From positions 6,936,001-7,000,000 of the forward strand of contig NC_059555.1 in NCBI RefSeq assembly GCF_905220415.1: a stretch of DNA of 64,000 nucleotides, written 5' to 3'. Of this stretch, positions 12,426 to 23,507 are shown one piece after another. This DNA is from Colias croceus. Taxonomy: Eukaryota > Arthropoda > Insecta > Lepidoptera > Pieridae. The notes beneath the pieces are model-generated. The model had not been told where the DNA came from. It saw nothing but the letters and a program-made list of their open reading frames with translations, and did no database searches. Positions within the stretch are counted from its first letter, which is position 1; each line of letters begins with the position of its first letter. The position numbers and the translations under genes are program-made.

Positions 12426-12608
12426 AAAAACGTCGTGTGGCACTCGGGGACTGCCGCGATAAAGCTATTGCATGCTATGCCTTCAAGCCACACCTCCGTG
12501 CCCGTCGGAGTGGGGAGCGTGAGGTTTTTTCGTTACGGAATTTCTCGATTCGGTCCTCGAGCTCAAGGCCCGCGATAGAAGCTAAAAGCTATGCAATAGC
12601 TTAAAAAT
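12426..12608 (+). mobile_element. Non-autonomous element, h type (empty reference copy)
   Basis: Left part GTGTGGCACTCGGGGACTGC, then AAAGCTATTGCATGC; right part GCTATGCAATAGCTTA. The inner AGCTATTGCA words are inverted relative to each other. It contains the uninterrupted junction CGTTACGGAATTTCTC, which serves as the empty site for the insertion at 32447-33496. It sits immediately past gene B's 3' end. Confidence 0.8.
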
Positions 12609-12640
12609 AACACGAAAAGAAACACAATTTTAGGAAAACT

Positions 12641-12646
12641 TTTATT
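12641..12646 (-). terminator. Candidate polyadenylation signal of gene B
   Basis: AATAAA on the minus strand (in GTTTAATAAAAGTTTTCC), 602 bp past the gene B stop codon and before the h element begins. It would give a 3' untranslated region of about 0.6 kb. Confidence 0.45.
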
Positions 12647-13247
12647 AAACATAACATAATTAAATGATAATATTACACAATAATAATACCGTGTTACACG
12701 TTAAATGAGTATCAATTACAAGCAATAAAATTAGTCCTACGAAATTGAAAATCATCGCTATATAAAAACAACAGCCTCAAAGCGACGACTCTTCAAATTG
12801 TCGGGTTATACTAATTTCTCCAGTGGTCAAATTCTATTATGGTAATGTCAAGCAGTTATTATTTAAGAATTAAAATTGTAATGTCAGTAGTCTTTACGCT
12901 TTCGTTTCGAAAGTTTCTTAAAAAATAAAACGACATTACTGCCGATTACGGTAAAAACAATTATATTATTAACTGCTTGGTAAGGACTTTCCTATATTTT
13001 GATCATTACATAATTCAAAATCTAATCCTGCATCATACTAAATATCTTTTTTCTTTTTTAAAAATAAAATTTACTGCACTGTTAAAAGTATCGCCAAAAG
13101 TAATAGAAACATATTGACTATTGAGAATTACTCAAACATGAATCGGATGAGCAAAAAGCACTGCACTATTTAATTACGTAAATTATTCGCCTATTATATG
13201 CTTACATGGAAAGCTATAAGCAGAATTTAACCACTGTATTATCTAAT

Positions 13248-13399
13248 TTAATCAATAACTAGTTGACGGAAGGAACCATCAATGCCAAACAACTCATCGT
13301 AGTTTGTTGGTTTGCCTGGTCTAAGCGCCTCATTCGCTTTAACATTTTCTTGTTCAGCGAACCATTCTTTGTATTCTTCTAGTCTCTTGACCCAGGCAT
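13248..13399 (-). CDS. Gene B coding exon 7 with stop
   Basis: 152 nt encoding AWVKRLEEYKEWFAEQENV through FRQLVID and TAA at 13248-13250. This is the C-terminal helix after the CRAL-TRIO fold. Acceptor TTTACAG. Confidence 0.93.
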
Positions 13400-16300
13400 C
13401 TGTAAATAATATGGTAGCATAAACATGTATTTGAATTTTGATTAAGGTTAGAGGGGTCAACTGATATATTATGTAAGAAGAAACTTATTTACTAATCCAG
13501 ACTATATTTTTTGCCTTCATATCATTAGCGGGGTTTGCAGAAAAATAACAATGAGATGTTGAATCATCATCATCTTGCTTACGATTTTTTTGTTAGAAAT
13601 TATAATTTTATAAGTTAACACTTAAAGACTTTAAAACGGCATTTGAAAGATTTAGGTTTTTATTTTTTTAATTTATTAAATTTTTGTGGAAAAAAGTGGG
13701 GTTGTATAATTATTTTAACATTTAGTAGATTATAATTTTAACTTACTATGTAAATCATCCATAGGTCCAGCTTTACCGCCATATTCAGCAGGCATCATAT
13801 CTTGAGGAACATGTTTGTATAGCTCATTTGCGTCACCATGAATGAAGATCTGAAATATAATAATAATCGTCAATAAACTTGTTTTGTTGTTTTTTATCCG
13901 TCTGTATTTGACATGAGTTTGTATTATGTGTTAAGTCCCGTGTCTCCCAGTGGGGTAAAGGGCAGATGCATTACGCATACATCTGTTTCACTGATCTACT
14001 TTCTTTAGGGACAAGTAGGTGACCAGCCTTCTGTGTCCTGCCAGACCGAGACATTTTTTTTTCTTCTTCTCCACCGCGACTCAAACCCAGCCCCTCGGTT
14101 CCACGCTCACGCGTCAACCACTGTATTAAGGAGGTGGTCAATGTATTATGTATATGTGCATAATTTTTTATGTTGTAACGTAAAATTCTCTATGAAATGT
14201 CTTTTTGAGAAGCATCGTAAAATTAGTCTTGATTATGAGAGGAAAAAATTGAAATAGTTAATTTTAGACGCAGTTTTTTTGCAATAAATACTTATTGATA
14301 TGAATAAGTGAAAATATTAAATGCATTATTTTATTTTTTTGAAAAGTTTTGGAATTGTAATTACTTACCCTTTCTCTGATCTTTTCCTTCAGGAATGGTT
14401 TCACAAAGTTGACAATTTTGTCGACCAACGGCGACACGTTGATAATGTGTACTTGCTTCAGTTTTACTGGATAGGCTTCCTGAAATATAAAATATATCAT
14501 TAAAATATAATAATAATTTTTGCCTGTTACAACGTTTGTATGAACTAGGTACACTAACCATACAAATAAATTTTCTTAAATCCTGAAATGTTTGTATCTA
14601 ATTCTAAATTTAAAATCAAATAGCAATAGTAAACTTTCCTTATTTTAGATAATATAATAATGTAGGTAGCCTATTTACAGTTTATCAAGTCAATTATAGC
14701 AAGTCCAAGAACATTAATCATAACAGTAAAATGCATGTTTTCGTAACATTAAAAAGGGGTTATAATAATATACTTTCAAAAGAGGCTTTACATTAAATAT
14801 AACCAAAAATCGATCATCTAACTAACCTGAACGCACACCAAGAACTTCTTAACCAAAGTGGGTGTGAATTTAGCGAAGTGTGTAGGGGTAGCTACAGATG
14901 CATCCAGGATGTAGATATCACCAGCCACGCCTTCAATCTCCTCCTTCAGCCTGACATCTCCCATCATCAAAGCCAACTTGAAGGCATCAGCTACGTTTGG
15001 TGTTTGAGCGTCTTTGTCCAGACCTGCAATGGGGGTTTTATTATTTCTGCTCTCTTTTATTTAATTTGAATGTTACACTGTTGAGATGGTATATTTTGTT
15101 AATTTTATTTATTTGATTTGTATATTTTGGTTATTTTGGTCTGTCTACTTGTAAATCTCGGGCATATTAAAAAAATACCTACATATACTTCTCATTGTTT
15201 TTCCTTTATTGTATATACGGCATGCTTGTTTAGCACAGCTTATTTTTATGAACATATAAACGCATAATTAATTTTCAGACGACTTACCTCTCATTAGGAC
15301 TACTCTACGGCCGTCTGGGGTAAGTCCTGGCAATGGAGGCATTTGGCTGGAAAACAAAAATGAATTGAAACATCGAATCAAAATAAAATTACTTATCAAG
15401 AGAAGAAGCGAGTAAAATAATGGAATTCCTGATAAATTGGAATTTTTATGTAATAGATTCAGATTTAAAGACATAATTGTCGTCACCAGAATTGTTTTGT
15501 GTATGCTGTTTTTTTTAAGTCTCATTCATGATATATTAATGTTAAGATAATAATATATTCACAGCTAATTGTTTTAATGTAGTTACAGAAAACGCTCATA
15601 GCCATTGTTTTCTTAATTACTACTTGAACAATATGTCAATCAACGTTTACATGCAAAAAGCCACAGGTTTTGCAGAGGTCAACGTGTGTTTTGCATTACT
15701 ATTGAATAAGAATGTTATATAATGAACACTAGCTGTTGCCCGCGACTTCGTCCGCGATTACGTCGTTTTTCGTCATTCGTCGTTTAAAAAAAATACGTGA
15801 CACTTTATTTTTGAATGTTCTTAATTATTGTCTCTTATAAAATTTAACTACATTAAAATTGAACACTGATAAGAAAATCTTAAAATCTAAAGACAACATG
15901 AATGAATGTGATTTAAATTCTACATTACTTAGTATTTCAAATAATAATCTAAATTAAATGTAGATTAACAGTTTGAGCGCACCATTATAGAATATGTACC
16001 TAAGTATTAAATTACGTCAGTATACATAGTAACTTTACTAAAAACACGATGACTTTCTTTCGCGCTCGGTACCACAAACTAAGCATGTTTGTGGTACGTG
16101 GCCCGCGTCACTTGACCCCCCGCGAGTTCCCCTCCGTTGCTATGCGAAAATACATTCGTTGCTCTACTGTAGGAAAAATTGTAATACTGTGGCCTGGGCG
16201 TTATAACACGTCCAGGGAGTTCCTGAGTGCCGATATCACCATCTTGAGGAAAAGCTTCTAATGTCGATTTAAAACTGCATACATACGAATTAACCTGTTC

Positions 16301-19300
16301 TAAAATAATTGTGAAATGAGTTCAGTTTTAAATTTGAGAAATATTGATTTCTTGTATTCCACTATTCGTTGTAGTCGAATACAAAATATATTTAAACAAA
16401 CTTAGGTTGGCCTTCAGGCAAAAGGGATCCTATCAAATGGTAAACTTGACCTTGTATCTTAAAAGTAAGCATGAAAGGACCTTCTGATAATTATTGAGCA
16501 CCAAAGGATCATTTGAAACGCACTACTATAAGAGCGAATATTGTCTAATAACAGTTTAGATTGCACAGTATGTTCCTCTAAAAGTAGTGATTTCAAAGGT
16601 TCCGGTGTATCTTCAAACGAAAGCCGTCTCCTTACTCCACTTTAAAGCATGTAAAGCATGCAAAGAACATACTACGTTAATATCGCCTATACAGAAGATG
16701 ATCTGTAATAAATTGTGAGGTTATAAGCAAACCCACTTTTATATTTGTCGGACCACACCACCGAATTCGTAGATTGTTTACCTCTAAGTCATCAAGACTA
16801 TGACGAAATCGTCTGCAGTAAGACGGGCCTCTCGCTATTCGTCCGTTTTCAGAGACTGAATAATTTCAATTCTTAATCTTTCATTAAACAAATATTAATC
16901 GTTCTTGTCTCAAATAATTGTAATATTCGCGTCCCTACTCTAGTCATTGCTTATGCTCATGTTCATCTTCAAGAGATCGAATAATATTATGATACACCCT
17001 ATCATTTGTCAAACGGTCTTCATATTGAGTAAAGTTTCAGATTCTCGAGATAAAATATGACTGTCGTGATCAGTAGTGAGACGTAATTCCCTCTCAGTGA
17101 GGGTTTCGGTCTAACGGGATAATAGGGGAAACCGGGTTTGTTTGTCTCACGGGTTGGTTGTCACAGCGGTCTTAACACAAAACTGAACTATCGAATAAGT
17201 CTGTTGAAAAGCGTGGCAAAAGGCAAAAGCGATACAGTGACAACGCTGTCCCCACTTCGCGTCATAACATCACCATCAGAAAAAAGGAAATATTTTTAAT
17301 TGTGAAAAAATATTAATATGATTAACACTATTTTAACATAAAATATTATAAGTCTGTGAGTGTGTAAAAAAAAAGACGGGTTGCACTCCGGGAGTGCCGG
17401 CAGAAGTGAAAACTTGATTATTAACGTTCAGCATGTTTGATATTTTGGAATGGTAGGTATCTGTCTTACGCATGGAATATAAGGGCTAAAAAAACTAACA
17501 TCCGTCTTACGCTTTTTCGATGGTCACGTGTCCTGGCGCGAGTTTAAGATTTTATACCCAACGCCGCTAAAAAAGTTTTCACTTCAATAAATCCAGCTAA
17601 TAACACATCAAACTTATGTTTATAATTAGGTATACGACATGAAAATATATTAATTACCAAGCAATAATAATACAGATAAATACTGAACATAAGTATAATA
17701 GTTAGTATTAAGTAGTATTAGTTAAAATATACTTTGACTGTTAGTCAAAGTTTATTTTTACTAACAGCATGTAAATGAAGAAGAAATAATAATTACCAAC
17801 GAACTAACCTTTTCTATAATACTTAAGGCCGTGTACGCGGTCCGTGCGCTGTTTGGCTCAAATATGTGATTTTTCAAACCAGATTGTCCATCAACCACTT
17901 ATCTTACAAACATATGAATTACTAATAATTTTAGGGAATTTTATTGTCTATATAGTTAGTTAAGAGTTTTTTTCAATTAATACAGTATTTGTGAATACCA
18001 TCAAGATAACTGAGCCGATGATTACTTGATTTCACTTTTAGTGTCAATTTCGAAGCTAAAAATATCTGAAATTGCTGACAGATCTAACACACATTTTTTT
18101 TAACTAACTGCAAAAATCCTTATTAAAATAGTTAGTTAAAAGATTTTTTTAATTTGGACTCCTAACTTACGAAATTAAAATCCGAACAATGTGAATTTTT
18201 TTAGAAATTATACTCGACAAAATGATTATTTTCACCAAGATATTTGACTTAGTTGAATATAATTTATACATATTGCAATAAAAGAACGTATTACTTAGAA
18301 GATAAAATTTAAAAAATCAACTAAGGTACCTCTATTATTTTTCTACAATTTTTTTTAAAGTACTATAAAACACTGCGCGCGACCCGATTAAAATCAGTCG
18401 GCAGCGAGCCTTCCCAGAGAGAGGACATGTTGCTCGGCGCTCTCCTGTGGACCTATGCTGTTCATAGTAAAAGGATAGCGCAAGCCGCGATCTATCGTAA
18501 TAGATCGCGGAGATTTTGACTTGCGTTAAATTGAATAAGCGCTCTTAACACGGCACATTTTTCAAATTATCTTGCTCAACTCTGCTCAAAAATTTGAGGG
18601 TTTTGTTGGAACTTTAATGTGTCAAAACTATGATATATCTAAACTACGATACAACTTGAAATAACTTGCATGCGGAAATGCTCATTACAATTGTGAATCT
18701 AAAGAATAACTAACAACATACTATTCAATTTTATTGAGCTGATGAATATCTTTTGCCTGGAAGAGATCACCGTCTCCTAATAAATATACTGTGTTTTCTT
18801 ATAAAATCGTTACATAATTTATTTTATTTAGTAGTTTAGTTTTTGTTATTTTTATGTAAAAATGAGCTTGAGCAATGAGCTTATACATATTTGGCAAAAG
18901 TATACATAAATTTTGTATAATTTCAGGACCGCAACTTAAATGGGGCGCTCGGAAAATATGCCTATGGGTTATTAATAGAGAAATGATACACAACAAAGTT
19001 ATGTTGGATCCATTTTATTTATAAATAATGAAAATGATATATTTATAAAATATAAAACATATTAGTTATGTAAAATGATTAAAAATAAATAAATGAAGCA
19101 ACTACGATTCAAAGAAAACATCTTTTTCAGTGTGAAAATGCTCTTAGCAATCCTGGATGATGAACTGTCTATCATGTACTCTGATCCCAGTACGGTCGGT
19201 ACCTCGATAGCCATAACGATAAATATTATAATCAGATAACCGCAAAGTCAAAATAAAAACATTACTTGTACAGTTGTGAGTGCAAAATTTACGTTTCATT

Positions 19301-22221
19301 TGGCAATAACATTTTTTCGGTACTAAAACGTAGTAGTTTGATATGTGGCTGGCTGCCCCTCCTCTCCTTCCTGAAAAATATCCTTCAAAATTTCCCGAGA
19401 TACTTCCAATGATTGAACCATTATGATTAACACTATTATTGATATTGATCAATGATTGAACCATTGGACGTTGGACATTAACTTCAGTCAAAAATTAACG
19501 AAGCGGATGATTACTAATTTCCACATAATCCTCGCTGCCACTATCTTTATCATCAAATCATCAATTTTCAAGTGGTGTTGTAAAATTGTCAGCAGAAATC
19601 GTCTTCCAAAGGCGATATAATTTTATGAGCATTGAATCTGTAAATAAAAAAAATCAAAAGTTAACTGTAAATCTATAAAAAAAGCTACTTACAAATAAAA
19701 TTTTATCAAAAACTACTGTTCCCAATGCACCTCAAAATCTTGTAAAAGTCATATACAAAAGAATTCATCAATTCATCATTTTATTATTTCATTCAAAAAG
19801 TGTAATAATATAATACTTACCAACAAAACACATGAATTGCTATCATTATAAAAAAAATAAATACCTGTATGTAACAACTTACCTTTAGTGGGAACGCATG
19901 ATGGTGAAAATTCACAAAACACTAAGATTGCATTTGATATTTTTGGTTTTATGGCATTCAATAGTCAAAAGTCGATTTCTCTGTCCCTATGTCCCTTTGT
20001 ATGCTTAAATCTTTAAAACTACGCAACGGATTTTGATGCGGTTTTTTAAATAAATAGACTAATTCAAGAGCAAGGTATATAATTTATTAGGTTTTAGACA
20101 AAGCGGGCGAAGCCGCGGGCGGTAAGCTAGTAAATTTATAAAACACGAAGATTTTTAAAATTGTAACTAATGAACACAATCAATATTAGATTAATTACTG
20201 TAGATAATGGTGTCTAGTTTTACTTAAAATAATAAACATCTACCCTCACTTTAAAAAAATATAGTATATTTATTATTTACACGAAATATACCTTATAGGG
20301 AAGGGAAGATATGGGTTAAAGAGTTAAATAAATAACATGATTATATTTAAATTATTAATTTTCAACAGTGTATTCAGTAGTGTTAACATGTAAATTGATT
20401 TGATTTTTACGAAATCTCATAGATGGCGCTGTTACAAAATTAACATTATACAACTTACATTCTTTAAACTATGTTTCTCTTCCCAAGTTACTTAAATGGC
20501 ATAATTTTTATAGTTTCAATCTAGATATTGTCAAACAACATTTATATATGCGTCATTTAATTATTAATTTCCAATAGTTAATGTGTGTTTGATTTTTATA
20601 ACACTGGCTATAGATGGCGCTGTTTCAAATTTGTCTTTATACTGCTAAGATTCATTTAACTGTTTCTCTGCCAAAATTACATAAATGACGTAGTTTTTAT
20701 AGTGTAAAGGTAGATAATAGCATGGCTTACTCAAAAACAACATTTAAACATGAGTCTTTAGATTGTACGCTGTCGTAGTACACGGAATATGTAAGAAAAA
20801 TAAAGGTTCACAGCTCCTCCCCCGTAGGTGATAGCTTGATAATATGTAGCCTATAGCCTCACCCGACCTGTTAGTAATATTCATGCAAAATTTGAAGTCA
20901 ATCTATGCAGTACTTTTCGAGATTAGCCCAGACAAACATAGAGACAAACAGACAAACAGACAAACAGACAAACAGACAAACAGACAAAAATTCTAAAAAC
21001 TATGTTTTTGGCTTCTATATCGATTATAGATCACGGCCCAAGTATTCTTTTAAAAAAATATTCAATGTACAGTTTTGACTTTCCTACGATTTTATTATAT
21101 GTATAGATTATTATGAGTTAATATTATGAAGTATGATTTGCTGTTCTATAATTAACAAATTATTAACAGCTAATATTTTTTTGAGTAATTTAAGTAAGAA
21201 TGTATTGTAAGATTGTGCGATAATATTTATTTTTATTATAATATTATATTGTAAGATGTTATTATAGGACTATCATTTATTGTTAAGAGCGAGCTGGTTT
21301 TACATATTTATTTATATTATGAACACTTAAACTAAGTTAAGTTTACGTGATAACCGAAGAAAACTTCTTGCTTGTATATCGCGTATAAAATTTGTTTTCA
21401 TAAGAATCTCAAATAATCCATTTATAGGCAGAAGATGCGGGTACGGATCATGCCTAGTGATCGAATTTTTTCTATGCTTTAAAATTTTATATGTATAAAT
21501 CATTTGCTATAATGCGAATGCTATAAAACCAAAATATCAAACTCACACAATCTTCAATATTTCCTGCAGTTCAGGGATGGTCACATCGCGGTTGGTGAAG
21601 AATTCGGGAACTGCTGTTCTCATGGTGAAATACATGTCCAGCTTGCGCTTGGTCTTCTCCAGGGAGAACTTACAGCCTCGGAGGAAGGTCATCAGACGCT
21701 GGTCATCTGTTGGTGGTATTCATTGTTATTCTATATCTATAGTTGATAATAAAACAGATTTTTTAAGAATACTATTTACTAAAAACTGACCATGTTTCTT
21801 GACAAATATACACCTACATGATACAATATGTAATAACGAACTGGATCATTTTTAGTTCAGAGTAAATAGGCATCTACGCATAACATGTCTAATAGAAGTG
21901 ACTGCGACGAAATGCCCAATATATTCTTAAACAGTTAAAAATCGTGTAAATAGGAAATTCCAGATATCCCGTAGGTGATCACGAAAAAGTTAGTAATCGT
22001 CTTTTTATAGAGTCAAACATAGATAAACTCTTTATAATATTTAATTTTAGTAACATGAATTATAGTGTAATTTCTTACTAACCGAATTCATCAGGTAGAT
22101 GGGGCTCCTTCTTCAGCCATTCCTTGATGTGCTCCAGATCCTTGTCCCGGGTTTCAGGGTTTTCATTCAGCTCTTCCCTGATCTTCTGCCACATTTCACC
22201 GGCTGGCTGTTCGAGCGTCAT
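13248..22221 (-). CDS. CRAL-TRIO domain lipid-transfer protein, gene B (complete)
   Basis: Seven minus-strand exons: 22083-22221, 21547-21706, 15288-15346, 14827-15023, 14369-14479, 13747-13849 and 13248-13399. They sum to 921 nt and join in frame to 306 residues, the usual size for this family. The product has an N-terminal CRAL-TRIO helical domain (MTFLRGCKFSLEKTKRKLD), the linker MPPLPGLTPDGRRVVLMRG, and a full CRAL-TRIO pocket from GDIYILDAS to PAEYGGKAG. The segment LKEKIRERIFIHGD matches the basic stretch that in alpha-tocopherol transfer protein contacts phosphoinositides, so membrane-guided ligand release is plausible. The likely role is cytosolic transport of a hydrophobic ligand; which one is unknown. 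Exon sizes match gene A, showing a tandem duplication. Intron 2 is about 6.2 kb and repeat-rich. The protein appears intact. Confidence 0.96.
13747..13849 (-). CDS. Gene B coding exon 6
   Basis: 103 nt encoding IFIHGDANELYKHVP through PAEYGGKAGPMDDLH. EYGG closes the CRAL-TRIO domain in most family members. Acceptor TTTCAG, donor GTAAGT. Confidence 0.93.
13934..14135 (-). mobile_element. tRNA-derived SINE in gene B intron 5
   Basis: Read on the minus strand, the right end has a tRNA-like head: an A-box-like CAGTGGTTGACGCG and, about 30 bp on, a B-box-like GGTTTGAGTCGC. The body CAGTGGGGTAAAGGGCAGAT lies at the plus-strand left end. Promoter spacing fits RNA polymerase III. The 74-codon plus frame across it is not a gene. 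Confidence 0.7.
14369..14479 (-). CDS. Gene B coding exon 5
   Basis: 111 nt, phase 0 at both ends, encoding EAYPVKLKQVHIINVSPLV through KPFLKEKIRER. HIIN is a core strand motif of CRAL-TRIO domains. Confidence 0.95.
14827..15023 (-). CDS. Gene B coding exon 4
   Basis: 197 nt encoding LDKDAQTPNVADAFKLALMM through KKFLVCVQ. Acceptor TTGCAG, donor GTTAGT. Long matches to gene A exon 4 include GDIYILDAS. Confidence 0.95.
15288..15346 (-). CDS. Gene B coding exon 3 (59 nt)
   Basis: Encodes QMPPLPGLTPDGRRVVLMR. Acceptor TTTCCAG, donor GTAAGT. Same size as gene A exon 3. Confidence 0.93.
15725..15790 (+). repeat. Cap fragment, e type
   Basis: ACTAGCTGTTGCCCGCGACT followed by TCGTCCGCG: only the cap end of a capped repeat survives. 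Confidence 0.6.
16045..16262 (+). other. G+C-rich block with a 70-codon frame, identity unknown
   Basis: Markedly more G+C-rich than its surroundings (ACGTGGCCCGCGTCACTTGA, CCGCGAGTTCCCCTCCGTTG). The plus-strand frame has no recognised domain. A local inverted pair (GGTACCACAAAC near 16069, GTTTGTGGTAC near 16087) suggests a transposon terminus. Confidence 0.3.
17375..17584. mobile_element. MITE-like element, diverged i type
   Basis: The left end is GACGGGTTGCACTCCGGGAG, then GCCGGCAGAAGTGAAAAC; the right end is GCTAAAAAAGTTTTCACTTC. The AAGTGAAAAC and GTTTTCACTT words are inverted. Inner CTTACGC words recur. No coding capacity. Confidence 0.5.
18364..18427 (+). promoter_or_regulatory. TATA + Inr + DPE core promoter on the plus strand
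   Basis: TATAAAA at 18364-18370, initiator TCAGT at 18394-18398 (A+1 at 18396), and GGACA at 18423-18427, which is +28 to +32 and fits the downstream promoter element RGWYV. The TATA first base lies 32 bp from +1. All three arthropod core elements are correctly spaced. It is antisense to gene B inside intron 2. It could drive an unknown gene, a retroelement or an RNA. Confidence 0.5.
18427..18519 (+). CDS. Short plus-strand ORF with signal-peptide-like start (unidentified)
   Basis: The ATG lies 31 bp downstream of the inferred start site. The 30-codon frame begins MLLGALLWTYAVHS, a short hydrophobic N-terminus like the first exon of small secreted insect proteins. A weak donor (CATA|GTAAAA at 18467-18468) would cut after 13 codons; no matching downstream plus-strand exon was recognised. 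The unspliced frame ends at TGA after a hairpin. It may be the first exon of a small secreted protein or merely repeat sequence. Confidence 0.2.
   Translation: MLLGALLWTYAVHSKRIAQAAIYRNRSRRF
18485..18510. other. Perfect 11-bp hairpin with CGTA loop
   Basis: CCGCGATCTAT, loop CGTA, ATAGATCGCGG. It lies 89 bp downstream of the inferred +1 and would be in any unspliced transcript. Confidence 0.7.
19144..19491 (-). CDS. Unidentified minus-strand ORF, Cys-containing
   Basis: 115 codons open from a non-ATG codon. Its C-terminal half looks less random than other frames here, with KKCYCQMKRKFCTHNC and GYRGTDRTGIRVHDRQFI, the latter rich in Arg, Gly and Asp. Directly upstream on the same strand is another coding-looking stretch in a different frame (DSGSEDYVEISNHPLR, ending about 19497). 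This pattern fits a decayed transposase or host ORF with frameshifts. No family is recognised. Confidence 0.2.
   Translation of the reverse strand: MTEVNVQRPMVQSLININNSVNHNGSIIGSISGNFEGYFSGRRGGAASHISNYYVLVPKKCYCQMKRKFCTHNCTSNVFILTLRLSDYNIYRYGYRGTDRTGIRVHDRQFIIQDC
19967..20131 (-). repeat. Capped short repeat, a type
   Basis: Reverse of the 9965 copy: TCTGTCCCTATGTCCCTTTG, then GCAACGGATTTTGATGCGG, ending CGCGGGCGGTAAGCTAGT. In gene B intron 2. Confidence 0.85.
20760..21110 (+). repeat. e-type repeat with ACAG/ACAA microsatellite
   Basis: Shares its body with the copy at 49238-49567: a run of CAGACAAA repeats (20943-20989), then TTCAATGTACAGTTTTGAC and ATTATATGTATAGAT. The cap end is lost. 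In gene B intron 2. Confidence 0.7.
21547..21706 (-). CDS. Gene B coding exon 2
   Basis: 160 nt encoding MTFLRGCKFSLEKTKRKLD and MRTAVPEFFTNRDVTIPEL. Acceptor AACAG, donor GTGAGT. Same size and phases as gene A exon 2. Confidence 0.95.
22083..22221 (-). CDS. Gene B coding exon 1 with start
   Basis: 139 nt encoding MTLEQPAGEMWQKIREELNE through KKEPHLPDEF. An acceptor CTTCCAG ends at 22230, eight bases upstream of the ATG, so the exon also carries 8 nt of 5' UTR. This is the first ATG in the spliced exon. Confidence 0.94.
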
Positions 22222-22261
22222 GGTTGGTGCTGGAAGAATAATGAACATGCTAAATTATGCG

Positions 22262-22437
22262 GTTTTTAAGCTATTGCATAGCTTCTATCGCGGGCCTTGA
22301 GCGCGGGGACCGAATCGAGAAATTCCGTAACGAAAAAACCTCACGCTCCCCACTCCGACGGGCTCGGAGGTGTGGCTTGAAGGCATGCCATGCAATAGCA
22401 TCACCGTGGCAGTCCCCGAGTGCCACACGTCTTTTTT
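22262..22437 (-). mobile_element. Non-autonomous element, h type
   Basis: Reverse-orientation copy of 12426-12608 (AAGCTATTGCATAGCTTCTA ... GCAGTCCCCGAGTGCCACAC), starting about 30 bp upstream of gene B's first coding exon. It has the empty junction GAAATTCCGTAACG. Confidence 0.8.
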
Positions 22438-23315
22438 AATACAGCTGTTATATTATGGTCTCTTTAAATGACAATAATAGGTGGTATTCATGTCAAATTC
22501 CTCTATCATTCGCGTAAGGAGATATGCTTTTAATAATTTTTAGATAACTGCTTTTGATTAGGTACGTGAATTTTATTTATTTTCGAAAATAGTTCGTTGT
22601 TCCAAGAAAACATTCTCTTTTCATTTAGTCGTATCGAGCAATATGTATAAAATATTATACCTAGTTGTAAACGTTATTATTTAAAAAAAACAATTAACAT
22701 TATGTTACCAAACGTTATGTTCAAAGAGATTTTGTTTTTTTTTCGTAAGAGTAATTATTGCGTTTTCCTCTTAGTTTTTTGTCTATAATACCTTGTTGTA
22801 TTCATCGATATTACGTGTGCATACAAAAAATATCTTGAGTGTTTTATTTGTTGCATTTCAATGTTTCCCCAAAAATTACAAAAACAAAATGACGTAATTG
22901 TGTTTAGGTTTGAGTAGAGCAACAATTCTTTTCTATTAACAGTAAAGATAATTAGGGTAAGTAATTTTTATCATTTGCCTAGGCGAAATGCATCTGTTTG
23001 ATGATGACGATGTCAATCATTTTATATGAGTTAATCATACCTAGTAATATACTGCTTAATTTAAAATGTATACTTTTGATGTACCTATTATGTTTCAAAT
23101 TGAAAAAGGTACACCAAAATTAAAAACAGCTCAAAAGTCATACTTCATAATAAAAAAATAGAGGTTTCTAACGTCATTCACATCAGTTTGAAGCCACAGT
23201 TTTCGTCATCCGATAATATTAATTGATATTCAAGTCATATAATAATTAGCAATCAATGTAACCAATGTAAGGATTGTGGACCAGAAATGGTAGCGACGTC
23301 ATTATATACTCAGGC

Positions 23316-23392
23316 TAACCTTTATGGTGTAGTGGTAAGGGCTATGAATTATAAGCAGAAGGTTGCGAAGTTGATTTTTCATACCTTTTGTA
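23316..23392 (+). repeat. tRNA-like SINE fragment
   Basis: GGTGTAGTGGTAAGGGC resembles a tRNA A-box, and GGTTGCGAAGTTGAT about 35 bp on resembles a degraded B-box. No tRNA cloverleaf can be drawn. In gene B's 5' untranslated intron. Confidence 0.35.
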
Positions 23393-23507
23393 AAGATTTA
23401 CATGGATACATTTTTAGCTACTATTGAAACAAACATTGTATTAATTAATGTAACGATTAAGATTACCTTTTTACGTATTGTATAAAACTGAACTGTAGTA
23501 TATCAGG

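Larger units (their letters stand above)
15347..21546 (-). other. Gene B intron 2 (about 6.2 kb)
   Basis: Repeat-filled intron. It holds an e-type remnant (15725-15790), a G+C-rich block at 16045-16260, an i-type element (17375-17584), a plus-strand core promoter and short ORF at 18364-18519, a Cys-containing ORF at 19144-19491, and capped repeats at 19967-20131 and 20760-21110. Confidence 0.75.

Noticed and set aside
14264..14561. Longer minus-strand frames around gene B exon 5
   Set aside because: They read through the splice sites at 14369 and 14479; only the exon between is coding.
20943..20989. Possible CRISPR-like direct repeat array (CAGACAAA units)
   Set aside because: Units are contiguous 8-mers without spacers: a microsatellite in an animal genome.
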